Source: an uncultured Succinivibrionaceae bacterium (GTDB lineage: Bacteria; Pseudomonadota; Gammaproteobacteria; Enterobacterales; Succinivibrionaceae). Taken from it: DNA of 34,111 nt. Within the stretch, counting starts at the first letter, position 1; every line of letters starts with the position of its first letter. Under the pieces are notes generated by a model that was given only the letters and a program-made list of their open reading frames with translations, had not been told where the DNA came from and did no database searches. Shown in pieces: positions 26,662-34,111 of this stretch. The stretch lies in NCBI GenBank assembly GCA_944390105.1, contig CALXOV010000036.1, positions 1 to 34,111 of the forward strand. Reading direction: 5' to 3'. The position numbers and the translations under genes are program-made.

Positions 26662-26691
26662 TATTGCGTTTAATATGTACAAAATTATCTT
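26662..26691 (+). repeat. 30-bp regulatory repeat, copy 2
   Basis: Second copy of the repeat at 26430, in the same orientation, about 231 bp away. It ends 12 bp before the -35 of the candidate exeA promoter. Confidence 0.6.
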
Positions 26692-26703
26692 TAATCCTCG
26701 GGC

Positions 26704-26732
26704 TTGAGTGTATTCTGGATGCCAGATATTGT
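26704..26732 (+). promoter_or_regulatory. Candidate exeA promoter
   Basis: TTGAGT (26704-26709), a 17-bp spacer and TATTGT (26727-26732) form a good sigma-70 type promoter. It lies 64 bp upstream of the GTG start of the ExeA-like gene. Confidence 0.45.
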
Positions 26733-26795
26733 CGGGATATAGACTTGCACCGCAGTGGGGTCTGTTTTAGAGTGTGCTGGTGAAAGGAAATTATC

Positions 26796-28514
26796 GTGGC
26801 GTCGTATCTTAAATTCTTTGCTTTAGACGAGCCGCCGTTTGAGGCCTCGGTTAATCAGCGCTTTTATTATGTTGGGCGCGAGCAGCATGAAGCTTTAGCG
26901 CAGCTGACGACCTGTTTGCAGAGCGCTGGAACTATCTGTGTGCTGACAGGTCCATCAGGTTGCGGCAAAACTGCTTTAGTGCGTATGTTGATGCGAGCCT
27001 TGCCTGATCGCATGCGTTTGATTGCAATTGATGATCCGCGCCTGAGTGCGGCGATGCTGCTGTCAACCATTCTGCGAGCGAGCGGGGTAATGGCAACTTC
27101 GCTGGAGGCAAGTGCGGAACTAACTTTTAAGCTGCGTACCCTGCTTGAGGCGCAGGCACGGCGCGGACAGTTAACCACGGTGATTCTGGATGAAGCACAG
27201 GGGCTAAACGATGAGGTACTCGAGCAGCTGCGCCTTATATCGAATTTAGAAGGACAGTACGGGCGCATGATCAATTTCCTGCTGGTGGGACAGGAAGATT
27301 TGATGGCGCATCTTGATAAGCCTCAACATGCGATGCTACGTGGGCGTATTCGCTTGCTGGCCTCCCTTAAGCGCTTTACTAAAGAGGAAACTGCTGCTTA
27401 CTTAAGTTTCCGCCTGCAGCAAGCAGGTTGTCATGAGCCTGTATTCAGCGTCAAAGCCTCGGCTTTGCTGTGGCGCTTATCTGGAGGTTTGCCGCGTCTA
27501 ATGAATGCTGCAGCAGATTTAGCGCTACAGACTGCTGCTGCCGGTGAACGCCGTGAAATCACAGCGCATATGCTGAAAAAAGCTTTTTGGGCGGCACAGG
27601 CAGGCCCGCAGACAAGGCGCCATCCGCTGCGCACGCTCCTGAACTTTCTCCGCCGTTTGCTCCATCCGGCTAATCTATCAGCTACTGTTGCGGCGCTGCT
27701 GTGCGCCAGCGGCATTTTGCTTTTAAGTTTATATCTACTGCGTCCGTACTTGCCGCAAGCTGGCTTGGCGGTGTTTTGGAGCGAACGCCCGCAGTTGCAA
27801 AGTGAGTTAAGTCAGGCGCTTACGGCACTCAATCCGGCGGTAAGCGGTAGCGCTCAGCTACAGTCACGTTTTAACCGTGCGCAAAGCGCGGCGCTGTTTT
27901 ATGACGATGCACTGCAGACTTTAATCGGTCTGCAGGGTTTGCAGGGAAGCGCTGGTGTGCCGCTGTCCTGCGCTAGTTTGCCAACTTGGGGGGTGCACTG
28001 CGCGCGCGGCACAGCGGCACTGCCTTTTTTGCAACAGCTTGACTATCCGTTGCTACTTAAACTTTATAGCGATGATTTAACCCCGTTTTATGCGGTATTG
28101 CTACACTTAAACTCTGCGCAGGCGGAGCTGATTGTTGATGATGCTATTTTTACGCTTAAGGCGGAATTTTTACGGCAACAGCCTGTACTTGAATATACTT
28201 TTCTCTATACGACATTGCGTGCTGCAGATGACACCGCTTTGCGCGGATTTGATTTAGCACAAGGCGAGGAGGCGCTAATGAGGCTGTTGCGTAGCTTTAC
28301 CCCGGAAAGCCGGCGTTTTTTGCGTACGCGTCTTGAGGCTGTCTGTCAGGCTGAGCAGTGGGGGATGTGCGATTTTACTATGGTCGATCGCTTGGCGCAT
28401 GAGCTGTATGCTTTTGCCGCCCGTGAAGAACTTACTGCTTTTACCGAAGCTTTTTATCTGCGTTTAGATGAGCGCACCGCACGCCGGTATCGGCTTAAAG
28501 GAGCGTCTTACTGA
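26796..28514 (+). CDS. ExeA/GspA-family AAA ATPase with periplasmic C-terminal domain
   Basis: The 572-aa protein follows the ExeA/GspA layout. The N-terminus has the family start FFALDEPPFEASVNQRFYY. The AAA part has Walker A GPSGCGKT (52-59), Walker B VILDE (129-133) and HLDKPQHAMLRGRIRL. One transmembrane segment lies at about 300-322, followed by a periplasmic C39-peptidase-like region (PLSCASLPTWGVHCARG...). The usual peptidoglycan-binding tail is not obvious; the last 100 residues are helical. ExeA with ExeB helps insert the type II secretin through peptidoglycan; related MshM acts in pilus systems. No other secretion gene is present here. Start is GTG 26796 with AAGGA upstream. It overlaps the next gene (TGATG). 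Confidence 0.8.
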   Translation: MASYLKFFALDEPPFEASVNQRFYYVGREQHEALAQLTTCLQSAGTICVLTGPSGCGKTALVRMLMRALPDRMRLIAIDDPRLSAAMLLSTILRASGVMATSLEASAELTFKLRTLLEAQARRGQLTTVILDEAQGLNDEVLEQLRLISNLEGQYGRMINFLLVGQEDLMAHLDKPQHAMLRGRIRLLASLKRFTKEETAAYLSFRLQQAGCHEPVFSVKASALLWRLSGGLPRLMNAAADLALQTAAAGERREITAHMLKKAFWAAQAGPQTRRHPLRTLLNFLRRLLHPANLSATVAALLCASGILLLSLYLLRPYLPQAGLAVFWSERPQLQSELSQALTALNPAVSGSAQLQSRFNRAQSAALFYDDALQTLIGLQGLQGSAGVPLSCASLPTWGVHCARGTAALPFLQQLDYPLLLKLYSDDLTPFYAVLLHLNSAQAELIVDDAIFTLKAEFLRQQPVLEYTFLYTTLRAADDTALRGFDLAQGEEALMRLLRSFTPESRRFLRTRLEAVCQAEQWGMCDFTMVDRLAHELYAFAAREELTAFTEAFYLRLDERTARRYRLKGASY

Positions 28515-28846
28515 TGCGCTACTTTAATTTACGAAGATTTGCCTTTTTGCTGATGATTATGGTCACTTGCCTGTTGGTGCTGCTCACGGTAGGTGAAATT
28601 TATGGAACTGTGCAGCGCCGGCACATGGCAGAAGAACTAGAGCACACTCTAAGTGCTTTAAATATGCAGCTAAATATCCAACTGCAACAGGACGAGCGGC
28701 GCTGGCTTATCGCCGTACGTCCGGCAGCTAAGCCGCCGGATGCGATGAATGCTGCTCCGCAAGAGATAAAGGTGCGGTCGGTAAAAGCGCAGGTGCGGAC
28801 GCTTGCGCCTGGAGTGCGGCAGCTGCGCTTCGTACCTACAGCTTAG
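28514..28846 (+). CDS. Small single-pass membrane protein coupled to the ExeA-like ATPase
   Basis: I do not recognise this 110-aa protein. It has a short basic N-terminus, one membrane helix (about 9-31) and a periplasmic tail with a Q/E-rich helical stretch (35-65) and a Pro/Ala-rich basic end. Its ATG overlaps the stop of the ATPase gene (TGATG), so the two are translated together. ExeA/GspA is often paired with ExeB/GspB, an inner-membrane protein with one helix. The position fits a shortened B-type partner, but I see no T2SSB-domain motif, so this is inference. Its stop overlaps the convergent ygiM stop by 3 bases. Confidence 0.7.
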   Translation: MRYFNLRRFAFLLMIMVTCLLVLLTVGEIYGTVQRRHMAEELEHTLSALNMQLNIQLQQDERRWLIAVRPAAKPPDAMNAAPQEIKVRSVKAQVRTLAPGVRQLRFVPTA

Positions 28847-29607
28847 AAGCGATCGCGCTTACTCTTGCGCGACGGGCGCGGCAGGTAGATAAAGATGATG
28901 CCGGCAAGAGCTCCGCAGAAGGCAATTACTGCGCCCTGCACCCACCAGCGCATCTGCATATCAAGCTCTTTAGTCTGCAGACGGTCTTCATAATCGCGCC
29001 GCAGCTCGTCGAGTTCTTCAATGGTTTTGTCTTTTTGGGTTATCGCTTGCTGCATGCCACTGTTTTCACTTTCCAAACGGGCATTTTTCTTAGCTAAGCT
29101 GTCAGCTTCACGCTTCAGCGCACTATCGTAATTGGCCAGCTCCTGTTCAAGCTCCCGGATACGCGTCAGCAGCTCCTGCTCGCGCGCTGGCCCACAGCTT
29201 TCAGCCTGCAGCGTCTTGGTGCCCATCCAAAAACGGTTGCCGTCGGCATCTTCCACCTGCATGAAGCTCTTATCGCGACTGTAGGCAATAAAGGTCAGCT
29301 CGGTACCGATAGCCCGGCTGCCCGTAATGCGATAATTGGTGCCAGGCCCCGAGCGGGTCCAGACTTGATTTGACGTCGAGACATAGACCGGTCCCCCAAT
29401 GTAAAAGCCGTTTTCGTCACGTTGTGGTGCGGTGCTGCTTGCCGTTGCACTTTGTGTAGCGCTGTCCTCTAAAGCCGGCGTCGGCGCAGTTGCGCTGCTG
29501 GCTATAGGAGAATTTGGCTGCGCATGCTGTAGCGCATCCTGCGGGGCAGCTGCTACCGTAGTGCAGCTTAAAGTCAAGGCACACAGCCACCAGATGAGTT
29601 TACGCAT
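28843..29607 (-). CDS. ygiM: TIGR04211-type SH3 domain membrane protein YgiM
   Basis: The 254-aa protein has a signal peptide (MRKLIWWLCALTLSCTTVAAA), an Ala/Thr-rich linker, and a bacterial SH3 domain with YVSTSNQVWTRSGPGTNYRI, as in E. coli YgiM (YVSDELNTWVRSGPGDHYR). A long coiled coil follows (about 140-205). Near the C-terminus is a membrane helix and a basic end. I start at ATG 29607 because AAGGA lies 5 bp upstream; the ATG 21 bp further up lacks a site. The precise function of this family is unknown; it is thought to act at the cell envelope. It is divergent from ygiF and next to cca in E. coli; here the malQ/exeA insertion separates them. Confidence 0.9.
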   Translation of the reverse strand: MRKLIWWLCALTLSCTTVAAAPQDALQHAQPNSPIASSATAPTPALEDSATQSATASSTAPQRDENGFYIGGPVYVSTSNQVWTRSGPGTNYRITGSRAIGTELTFIAYSRDKSFMQVEDADGNRFWMGTKTLQAESCGPAREQELLTRIRELEQELANYDSALKREADSLAKKNARLESENSGMQQAITQKDKTIEELDELRRDYEDRLQTKELDMQMRWWVQGAVIAFCGALAGIIFIYLPRPSRKSKRDRF

Positions 29608-29842
29608 AACAATCCTTAAGGTGTGCATTCACACTTTACATAGTGTTTACATGCCGCCTGTAAAGCGGCGCATACTTAAATTGTGCGTTATCTTAGCATT
29701 TTGCCTTAGGGTGCGCACAGTATGGCGGTCGCACTGCGCCGCGGAGGACTGTGCTATGCTGAATTTAACATTAAGATGCTACAGTTACCTTTTGCTGCCG
29801 GCTTTAATGGCAGTTTATATTTTTGTAAAGGAGAATAGGCGC

Positions 29843-30955
29843 ATGGGTGCTCAGGATAATCGTGAAATTGAAGTTAAATTAGGGCTGCTTGAGCCGTGCC
29901 CGCAGCTGCATGCGCAGCTGCTGGAGATTGGTAAGGTCAGCGCCATGCGCAGTGATGAGCTGCAGAATATTTATTTTGATACTAAAGAGCGCGATCTGTT
30001 TGACCTCAAAGCTGGAGTACGCATTCGGCGTGGACGCAAACTCAATGAGCAGACGCTAAAACTTAAAGGCAGTACTTTAGCCGGCGTGCACAGCCGCAGC
30101 GAATACAATGTAGATATAAGTCCAGAAGCTGTAGTACCGGATTTAAGCAAGTTCCCGCCGGAAGCTTTCCCGGCAGGCACTGATGTGGCTGCGCTGCAGC
30201 AGAAGCTAGAAAAGCAGTGTCAAATCAATTTCCGTCGCGAGTGCTATGATCTTGAGTATAAAAACTGTATTTTTGAGATTGCGGTGGATGCAGGCTCCAT
30301 TATTGCAGGTTCGGTGCAGGCACCGCTTTTAGAGCTGGAAATTGAAGTCAAGCAAGCTGCGCTGGATTCGGCTGAATTGATTCCGCTTTTTGATGAACTG
30401 GTGTTTAAGTTAGCTAAGTGTGGGGTTAAGCTGACTTTAGAGCCGTTCTCGAAAATGCATCGTGCCGCATTGCTGATGGGAGTACGCGAGCGCAACAGTT
30501 TGCAGTTGCCGGATAACCCGTCAGGCGACATCGGCAGCTATATTGCTGTCAGTCTGAAGACGTTTGAGTCGCTGCTGGGACTGTATCTAGTCAAGCGCAA
30601 TCCGCTGTATTTGGGCTATATGGCCTATACCTTAAAAAATCTGCGCCGCGCTTATGACGGTTTAGTGGAACGCTATGCCGATGATGAAAACGTCAATTTT
30701 TCACAAAGCTTTAAAGCTTTAAAGCAAAGCCGCAAGCTGATGCGCAGAAGTTTAAAGCGCCTAGCCAAGTATATGCGTGAACAGGAGAGTAGGTTACTTA
30801 GGGCACAGTTTAGCGGAAAGGAAATTGACGGTCAGCGAGCGGTGCAGCAGCTGCGCGCGCAGATCGCAAAAACTCAGGCTTTCTGTTTACCGCTGCACCT
30901 GAGAGCTTTATTATTAAGCCTAGAGAGCGTACAACGCGTCAATCAACAGGCTTAA
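29843..30955 (+). CDS. ygiF: CYTH-domain inorganic triphosphatase YgiF
   Basis: From ATG 29843 the product is 370 aa. The CYTH tunnel domain comes first with the ExExK signature EIEVK (8-12), then YFDTKERDLFDLKAGVRIR and LELEIEVK, as in E. coli YgiF, a triphosphatase hydrolysing inorganic PPPi. The C-terminal part is a shortened CHAD-like helical region (from about 230), with weak histidine conservation; E. coli YgiF is 433 aa. AGGAG lies 9 bp upstream. An in-frame ATG at 29756, with its own GGAGG 8 bp upstream, would add 29 residues containing a hydrophobic helix, so a membrane-anchored form is possible. The gene is followed after 1 bp by glnE, as in E. coli. Confidence 0.88.
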   Translation: MGAQDNREIEVKLGLLEPCPQLHAQLLEIGKVSAMRSDELQNIYFDTKERDLFDLKAGVRIRRGRKLNEQTLKLKGSTLAGVHSRSEYNVDISPEAVVPDLSKFPPEAFPAGTDVAALQQKLEKQCQINFRRECYDLEYKNCIFEIAVDAGSIIAGSVQAPLLELEIEVKQAALDSAELIPLFDELVFKLAKCGVKLTLEPFSKMHRAALLMGVRERNSLQLPDNPSGDIGSYIAVSLKTFESLLGLYLVKRNPLYLGYMAYTLKNLRRAYDGLVERYADDENVNFSQSFKALKQSRKLMRRSLKRLAKYMREQESRLLRAQFSGKEIDGQRAVQQLRAQIAKTQAFCLPLHLRALLLSLESVQRVNQQA

Positions 30956-30956
30956 G

Positions 30957-33866
30957 ATGGAATATCCCCAGCGCTACAGCATTTATCCGCAAGTAAAGCC
31001 GCTACCTGAGCCGTTAGCTCAGGAAGCAGCTAAATACAAGGAGCGCCTGCAGCGCGCTCCTGCCGATTGCCTTGCTATTTTACAGCATGCGCCAGACTTA
31101 GATTATGTGCTGGGCATGTCAGATTTTGTTGCCAAAACTTTGATTCAGTATCCGCGCCAATGCGCTGAGCTGATTGCCCAAGGAGTGCTGACTTCCGACG
31201 GTCAGCTGCTTGATCACCGTGCCGCTGTACAAGAAGTGATTGTGCCCGGTCTTTCTGATGCTGAACTAAAAAAAAGGCTACGTATCCTGCGCCGTACCCG
31301 CATGGTGCCGATTGCGTGGCGCGATCTGACAGGCCGGGCTGATATTGAAGAAGTTTTTGTGGCGCTGTCTAATTTGGCCGAAGAAATCGTGATGCGCCTG
31401 CTTGAGGTGGTGCGCGCCGGAATGGTGCCGGGTTTTGGCGATGCGCTCACCAAAGAAGGCCGGCCGATGCCGCTTTTAGTGCTGGGTATGGGTAAATTAG
31501 GGGGTGGGGAGCTTAACTTTTCATCCGATATTGATCTTATCTGCTGCTACCCTTATGACGGTGAAACGCAGGGCGGCACACGTACGCTTACTCATCAGGA
31601 ATTTTTCTCGCGTTTAGTGCAGCGCGTTTCCAATCTGCTGTCAGACAATACCGCCGACGGCTTCTGTTATCGCATGGATCTGCGCTTGCGCCCGTTTGGT
31701 GATGCAGGCAGTCTCGTCAGTAGCTTTGATGCCTTATCGGTGTATTACGAAACGCAGGGACGTACCTGGGAGCGTTATGCTCTAGTTAAGGCCAAGCTCC
31801 TTGGTGACTTTAAGCAATGGCAGCCTTATGGCGATGAACTGATTGATATGCTGCGGCCTTTTGTTTATCGGCGCTATATTGATTTCAGCGCCATTGAGTC
31901 GCTGCGTAAATTAAAGCATATCATTGCTTCGGAAGTACGGCGGCGTAAGCTTGATAACAATTTCAAGTTAGGCTCTGGCGGTATTCGCGAAGTAGAATTC
32001 ATCGCGCAAGTTTTTGAACTGATGCGCGGCGGCCGCTGTATTGAGTTGCAGGAGCGCTCTTTGCGCAAGACGCTGCGTTTTTTAGCCAAGCTGCGCCTGC
32101 TGCCTGCGGAGGTGTGCGCAAAGCTTGATGAAGATTACGTATACCTGCGCCGTTTAGAAAATAGCTTACAGGAGCTTGCCGATCAGCAGACGCAAACTCT
32201 GCCGGAGCGTGAACGCGATCAGTTGCGCCTCGCTATTGCGATGAATAAATCAAGCTATGAGGCCTTGATGCAGGAGCTGCGCATCGTCATGGCCGAGGTA
32301 CACAGTGAATTCTGTAAAGTAATTAATGACCCCGATAGTGTGGAGCAGAGCGACAATCTTGCCGGTAACTCTTCGGATATGGATTTATGGGAAATCAGCC
32401 CCGATCCGCAGGAGGTAGCTGAGCTGGTGCGGCCTTTTCTTAAAGAAGAAAGCCAAGCCGCGCCGTTTGCTCAAGCTATTGTGGCGCTGCAGCATAGTTT
32501 GTCGCATCAGCCGGTCGGGCCTAACGGTCGCGATACCCTACGCCGCTTAATGCCTAAAGTGATCCGCAAATGCGCGCAACATCACAATGGCGCGGAACTG
32601 TTTGCTAAAGCTGCGCATTTAATCGAGCAGGTCGCGCTGCGTACCACGTATCTGCAGCTGCTGACGGAAAACGATTCGGCGCTGACGCGTCTTATCACGC
32701 TGCTCAATGAAAATGCTTTTGCCGCAGCTTTAATTTCGGCTCATCCGATTTTGCTAGATGAACTGATTGCCCCGCAATATTTGAAGGCTCCGCCAAAGCC
32801 CGAAGAATATCTGGCTGCGCTGCGGCAGTCACTGCTGCGCATTGAGCCGGATGATTTAGAAGAGCAGATGGAGGCGCTGCGCCTGTTTAAGAAAATCAAT
32901 GTGCTGCGCATTGCAATGTCCGATCGCTCCGACAGTTTGCCTTTAATGAAGATCAGCGACTGCCTTACATGGCTTGCTGAAGCTTTAATCCGTCAAATTT
33001 TAGTTTTAGCTTGGCAGCAGACGGTGCAGCGCTTTGGCTGTCCGCCGGGGCGCAGTGCGCAGGATCCGGGGCTTGCCATCATCGGATACGGCAAATTGGG
33101 CGGTATTGAGCTTGGCTATAAATCCGATTTGGATATGGTGTTCATCCGCGAGGTTAATGACGGCATGACCGAGGGGGAGAAGAGCGTACCCTGCGCCTTG
33201 TTCTATCAAAAGTTGGTGCAGCGCTTTTTGCATTTGTCAGTGACTCGTACCACGGGGGGCGTGCTGTATGATTTGGATATGCGGCTACGCCCGGATGGCG
33301 ATTCGGGGATGCTGGTGGCCGATACTGCCGGTTTTGAGGCCTATCAGAAAAATCGCGCTTGGACGTGGGAGCATCAGGCGTTGGTGCGGGCACGGCCGCT
33401 GGCGGGCTCAAAGCTTGTGATGAATGAGTTCAGTCGCATTCGTGATGAAGTGCTGCGTATGCCGCGCGATGAGGTTAAGCTTAAGGAAGATGTGTTAGCG
33501 ATGCGCCGCAAAATGCGCGAGCATTTGGATCGATCCTCCGATACATTATTTGATTTAAAGCAGGGCCCCGGCGGCATGGTAGATGTCGAGTTTATCTCGC
33601 AGTATTTGCTGTTGCGCTACGCCCCCAAGTTTGAAAGCATGGTGCTGTGGTCAGATAATGTGCGCATTTTAGATGAATGTGCGCGCCTTAATATTTTGAC
33701 TGCGCATGATGTGCAGGTGCTCAAGGGGGCCTATTTAGCGATTCGCGGTTATTATCATCGCGTCTCTTTGGCTAATCTGCCGCGCATTGTGGCGCGTGAA
33801 GACCGCCCTCCTGAATGCGCAGATGTGGAAAAAATTTGGCAGGTAATTTTCGCCGGCCCTAAGTAA
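30957..33866 (+). CDS. glnE: Glutamine synthetase adenylyltransferase/deadenylase GlnE
   Basis: GlnE adenylylates glutamine synthetase when nitrogen is plentiful and removes AMP when it is scarce, under control of PII. At 969 aa it is full length (E. coli 946). It has two nucleotidyltransferase domains: an N-terminal deadenylase domain with GMGKLGGGELNFSSDIDLI (177-195) and a C-terminal adenylylase domain with GYGKLGGIELGYKSDLDMV (about 710-728). Both catalytic DxD pairs are present (D191/D193 and the second SDLD). ATG 30957 follows the ygiF stop by 1 bp, so the two are one transcript. In E. coli hldE follows glnE; here it does not within the window. Confidence 0.97.
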   Translation: MEYPQRYSIYPQVKPLPEPLAQEAAKYKERLQRAPADCLAILQHAPDLDYVLGMSDFVAKTLIQYPRQCAELIAQGVLTSDGQLLDHRAAVQEVIVPGLSDAELKKRLRILRRTRMVPIAWRDLTGRADIEEVFVALSNLAEEIVMRLLEVVRAGMVPGFGDALTKEGRPMPLLVLGMGKLGGGELNFSSDIDLICCYPYDGETQGGTRTLTHQEFFSRLVQRVSNLLSDNTADGFCYRMDLRLRPFGDAGSLVSSFDALSVYYETQGRTWERYALVKAKLLGDFKQWQPYGDELIDMLRPFVYRRYIDFSAIESLRKLKHIIASEVRRRKLDNNFKLGSGGIREVEFIAQVFELMRGGRCIELQERSLRKTLRFLAKLRLLPAEVCAKLDEDYVYLRRLENSLQELADQQTQTLPERERDQLRLAIAMNKSSYEALMQELRIVMAEVHSEFCKVINDPDSVEQSDNLAGNSSDMDLWEISPDPQEVAELVRPFLKEESQAAPFAQAIVALQHSLSHQPVGPNGRDTLRRLMPKVIRKCAQHHNGAELFAKAAHLIEQVALRTTYLQLLTENDSALTRLITLLNENAFAAALISAHPILLDELIAPQYLKAPPKPEEYLAALRQSLLRIEPDDLEEQMEALRLFKKINVLRIAMSDRSDSLPLMKISDCLTWLAEALIRQILVLAWQQTVQRFGCPPGRSAQDPGLAIIGYGKLGGIELGYKSDLDMVFIREVNDGMTEGEKSVPCALFYQKLVQRFLHLSVTRTTGGVLYDLDMRLRPDGDSGMLVADTAGFEAYQKNRAWTWEHQALVRARPLAGSKLVMNEFSRIRDEVLRMPRDEVKLKEDVLAMRRKMREHLDRSSDTLFDLKQGPGGMVDVEFISQYLLLRYAPKFESMVLWSDNVRILDECARLNILTAHDVQVLKGAYLAIRGYYHRVSLANLPRIVAREDRPPECADVEKIWQVIFAGPK

Positions 33867-33904
33867 AAACTCACGTCCCAAGATTTATATAAACAGGCCG
33901 CGAA

Positions 33905-33933
33905 AAGGGGGTGCCCCGTAGGGGTTGCCCCTT
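33905..33933. repeat. Nested GC-rich palindrome after glnE
   Basis: AAGGGG-GTG-CCCC-GTA-GGGG-TTG-CCCCTT: an outer 6-bp stem encloses an inner 4-bp stem (CCCC/GGGG). It is strikingly symmetrical. It lies 39 bp after the glnE stop and could end its transcript, although no T-run follows directly; it could also be a REP-like element or a mobile-element end. Confidence 0.55.
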
Positions 33934-34077
33934 AGTCATTTTAGGACCGATAGTAATTTTTGTAAACTTTAGGTTTTTATAGTGAATTTATTTAAATAAC
34001 AAAAAGATATATTTATAAATTACCCTGTTTTTGCTATAGTCTGACTCATGTAAGAGAGTATTGGCGAAGTGTTGATT

Positions 34078-34111
34078 ATGGCAAAATTACCCATCAAGTA
34101 CTCCCATCAGG
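34078..34111 (+). CDS. Start of an unidentified gene, cut by the window edge
   Basis: Only MAKLPIKYSHQ is visible, running to the end of the window without a stop. The AT-rich sequence upstream contains TATAGT at 34036-34041, a plausible -10, but no strong ribosome site. Eleven residues cannot identify the product. It is not hldE, which follows glnE in E. coli; given the insertion-sequence remnants elsewhere, a transposase is one possibility. Confidence 0.4.
   Translation, partial: MAKLPIKYSHQ

Larger units (their letters stand above)
26312..26795. other. Divergent malQ/exeA control region (484 bp, AT-rich)
   Basis: There is no gene here. The region is AT-rich and contains elements listed separately: a malQ -10, two 30-bp near-identical repeats, a LacI-like palindrome and an exeA promoter. 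An inverted repeat AAAAGCGC/GCGCTTTT (26359-26382) lies in the malQ leader. Confidence 0.6.

Noticed and set aside
29432-29755. Long N-terminal extension of the ygiF reading frame
   Set aside because: The frame stays open back to 29432 but overlaps ygiM antisense and shows no conserved features; starts at 29843 or 29756 have ribosome sites.

Overview
The window is a chromosomal segment of a gammaproteobacterium. The block rpsU / tsaD-folB-(folK)-uppP / cca / ygiM / ygiF-glnE keeps the gene neighbourhood and relative strands known from E. coli (rpsU divergent from tsaD, then folB, bacA/uppP, cca, ygiM, ygiF, glnE). An Mgl galactoside transporter, an NqrM/ApbE pair for a sodium-pumping NADH dehydrogenase, a DPE2-like starch-binding amylomaltase and decayed IS200/IS605 elements suggest a host-associated, carbohydrate-fermenting member of Aeromonadales, possibly Succinivibrionaceae. 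That family placement is inference from gene content only.

Layout. (1) 1-1362: remains of at least two different IS200/IS605-type TnpB genes, with right-end hairpins, and a small Cys-rich hypothetical gene between them. (2) 1360-5196, minus: mglB-mglA-mglC, with a terminator-like hairpin after mglB and a LacI-type operator candidate upstream. (3) 5476-9232: a Nim/pyridoxamine-oxidase-like flavoprotein convergent with proS, then nqrM-apbE. (4) 9235-10584: mpl (murein tripeptide recycling), followed by a 680-bp non-coding stretch with several hairpins and a very AT-rich tail. (5) 11265-15603: two convergent c-di-GMP-type genes ending 1 bp apart: a degenerate EAL-HDOD protein, and a large sensor with two degenerate GGDEF domains and an apparently intact EAL domain. 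(6) 15816-16739: an EamA permease. (7) 16852-21192: rpsU, the tsaD-folB-folK-uppP operon, and convergent cca. (8) 21317-28846: an insertion relative to the E. coli order, carrying an AraC regulator, a sugar MFS permease and a starch-type MalQ (minus), then an ExeA-like ATPase with a small membrane protein (plus). (9) 28843-33866: ygiM, ygiF and glnE, as in E. coli. (10) 33867-34111: a GC-rich nested palindrome and the first codons of another gene.

The genes mostly cover housekeeping tasks: translation, t6A modification, folate, undecaprenyl phosphate and peptidoglycan recycling, CCA addition and nitrogen control. Sugar acquisition is added through Mgl (galactose/glucose import) and the malQ-permease-araC cluster (maltodextrin use). 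I see no CRISPR array, no rRNA or tRNA gene, and no clear undescribed defence system. The least explained elements are the structured non-coding region after mpl, the 30-bp repeat pair between malQ and exeA, and the two small hypothetical proteins.
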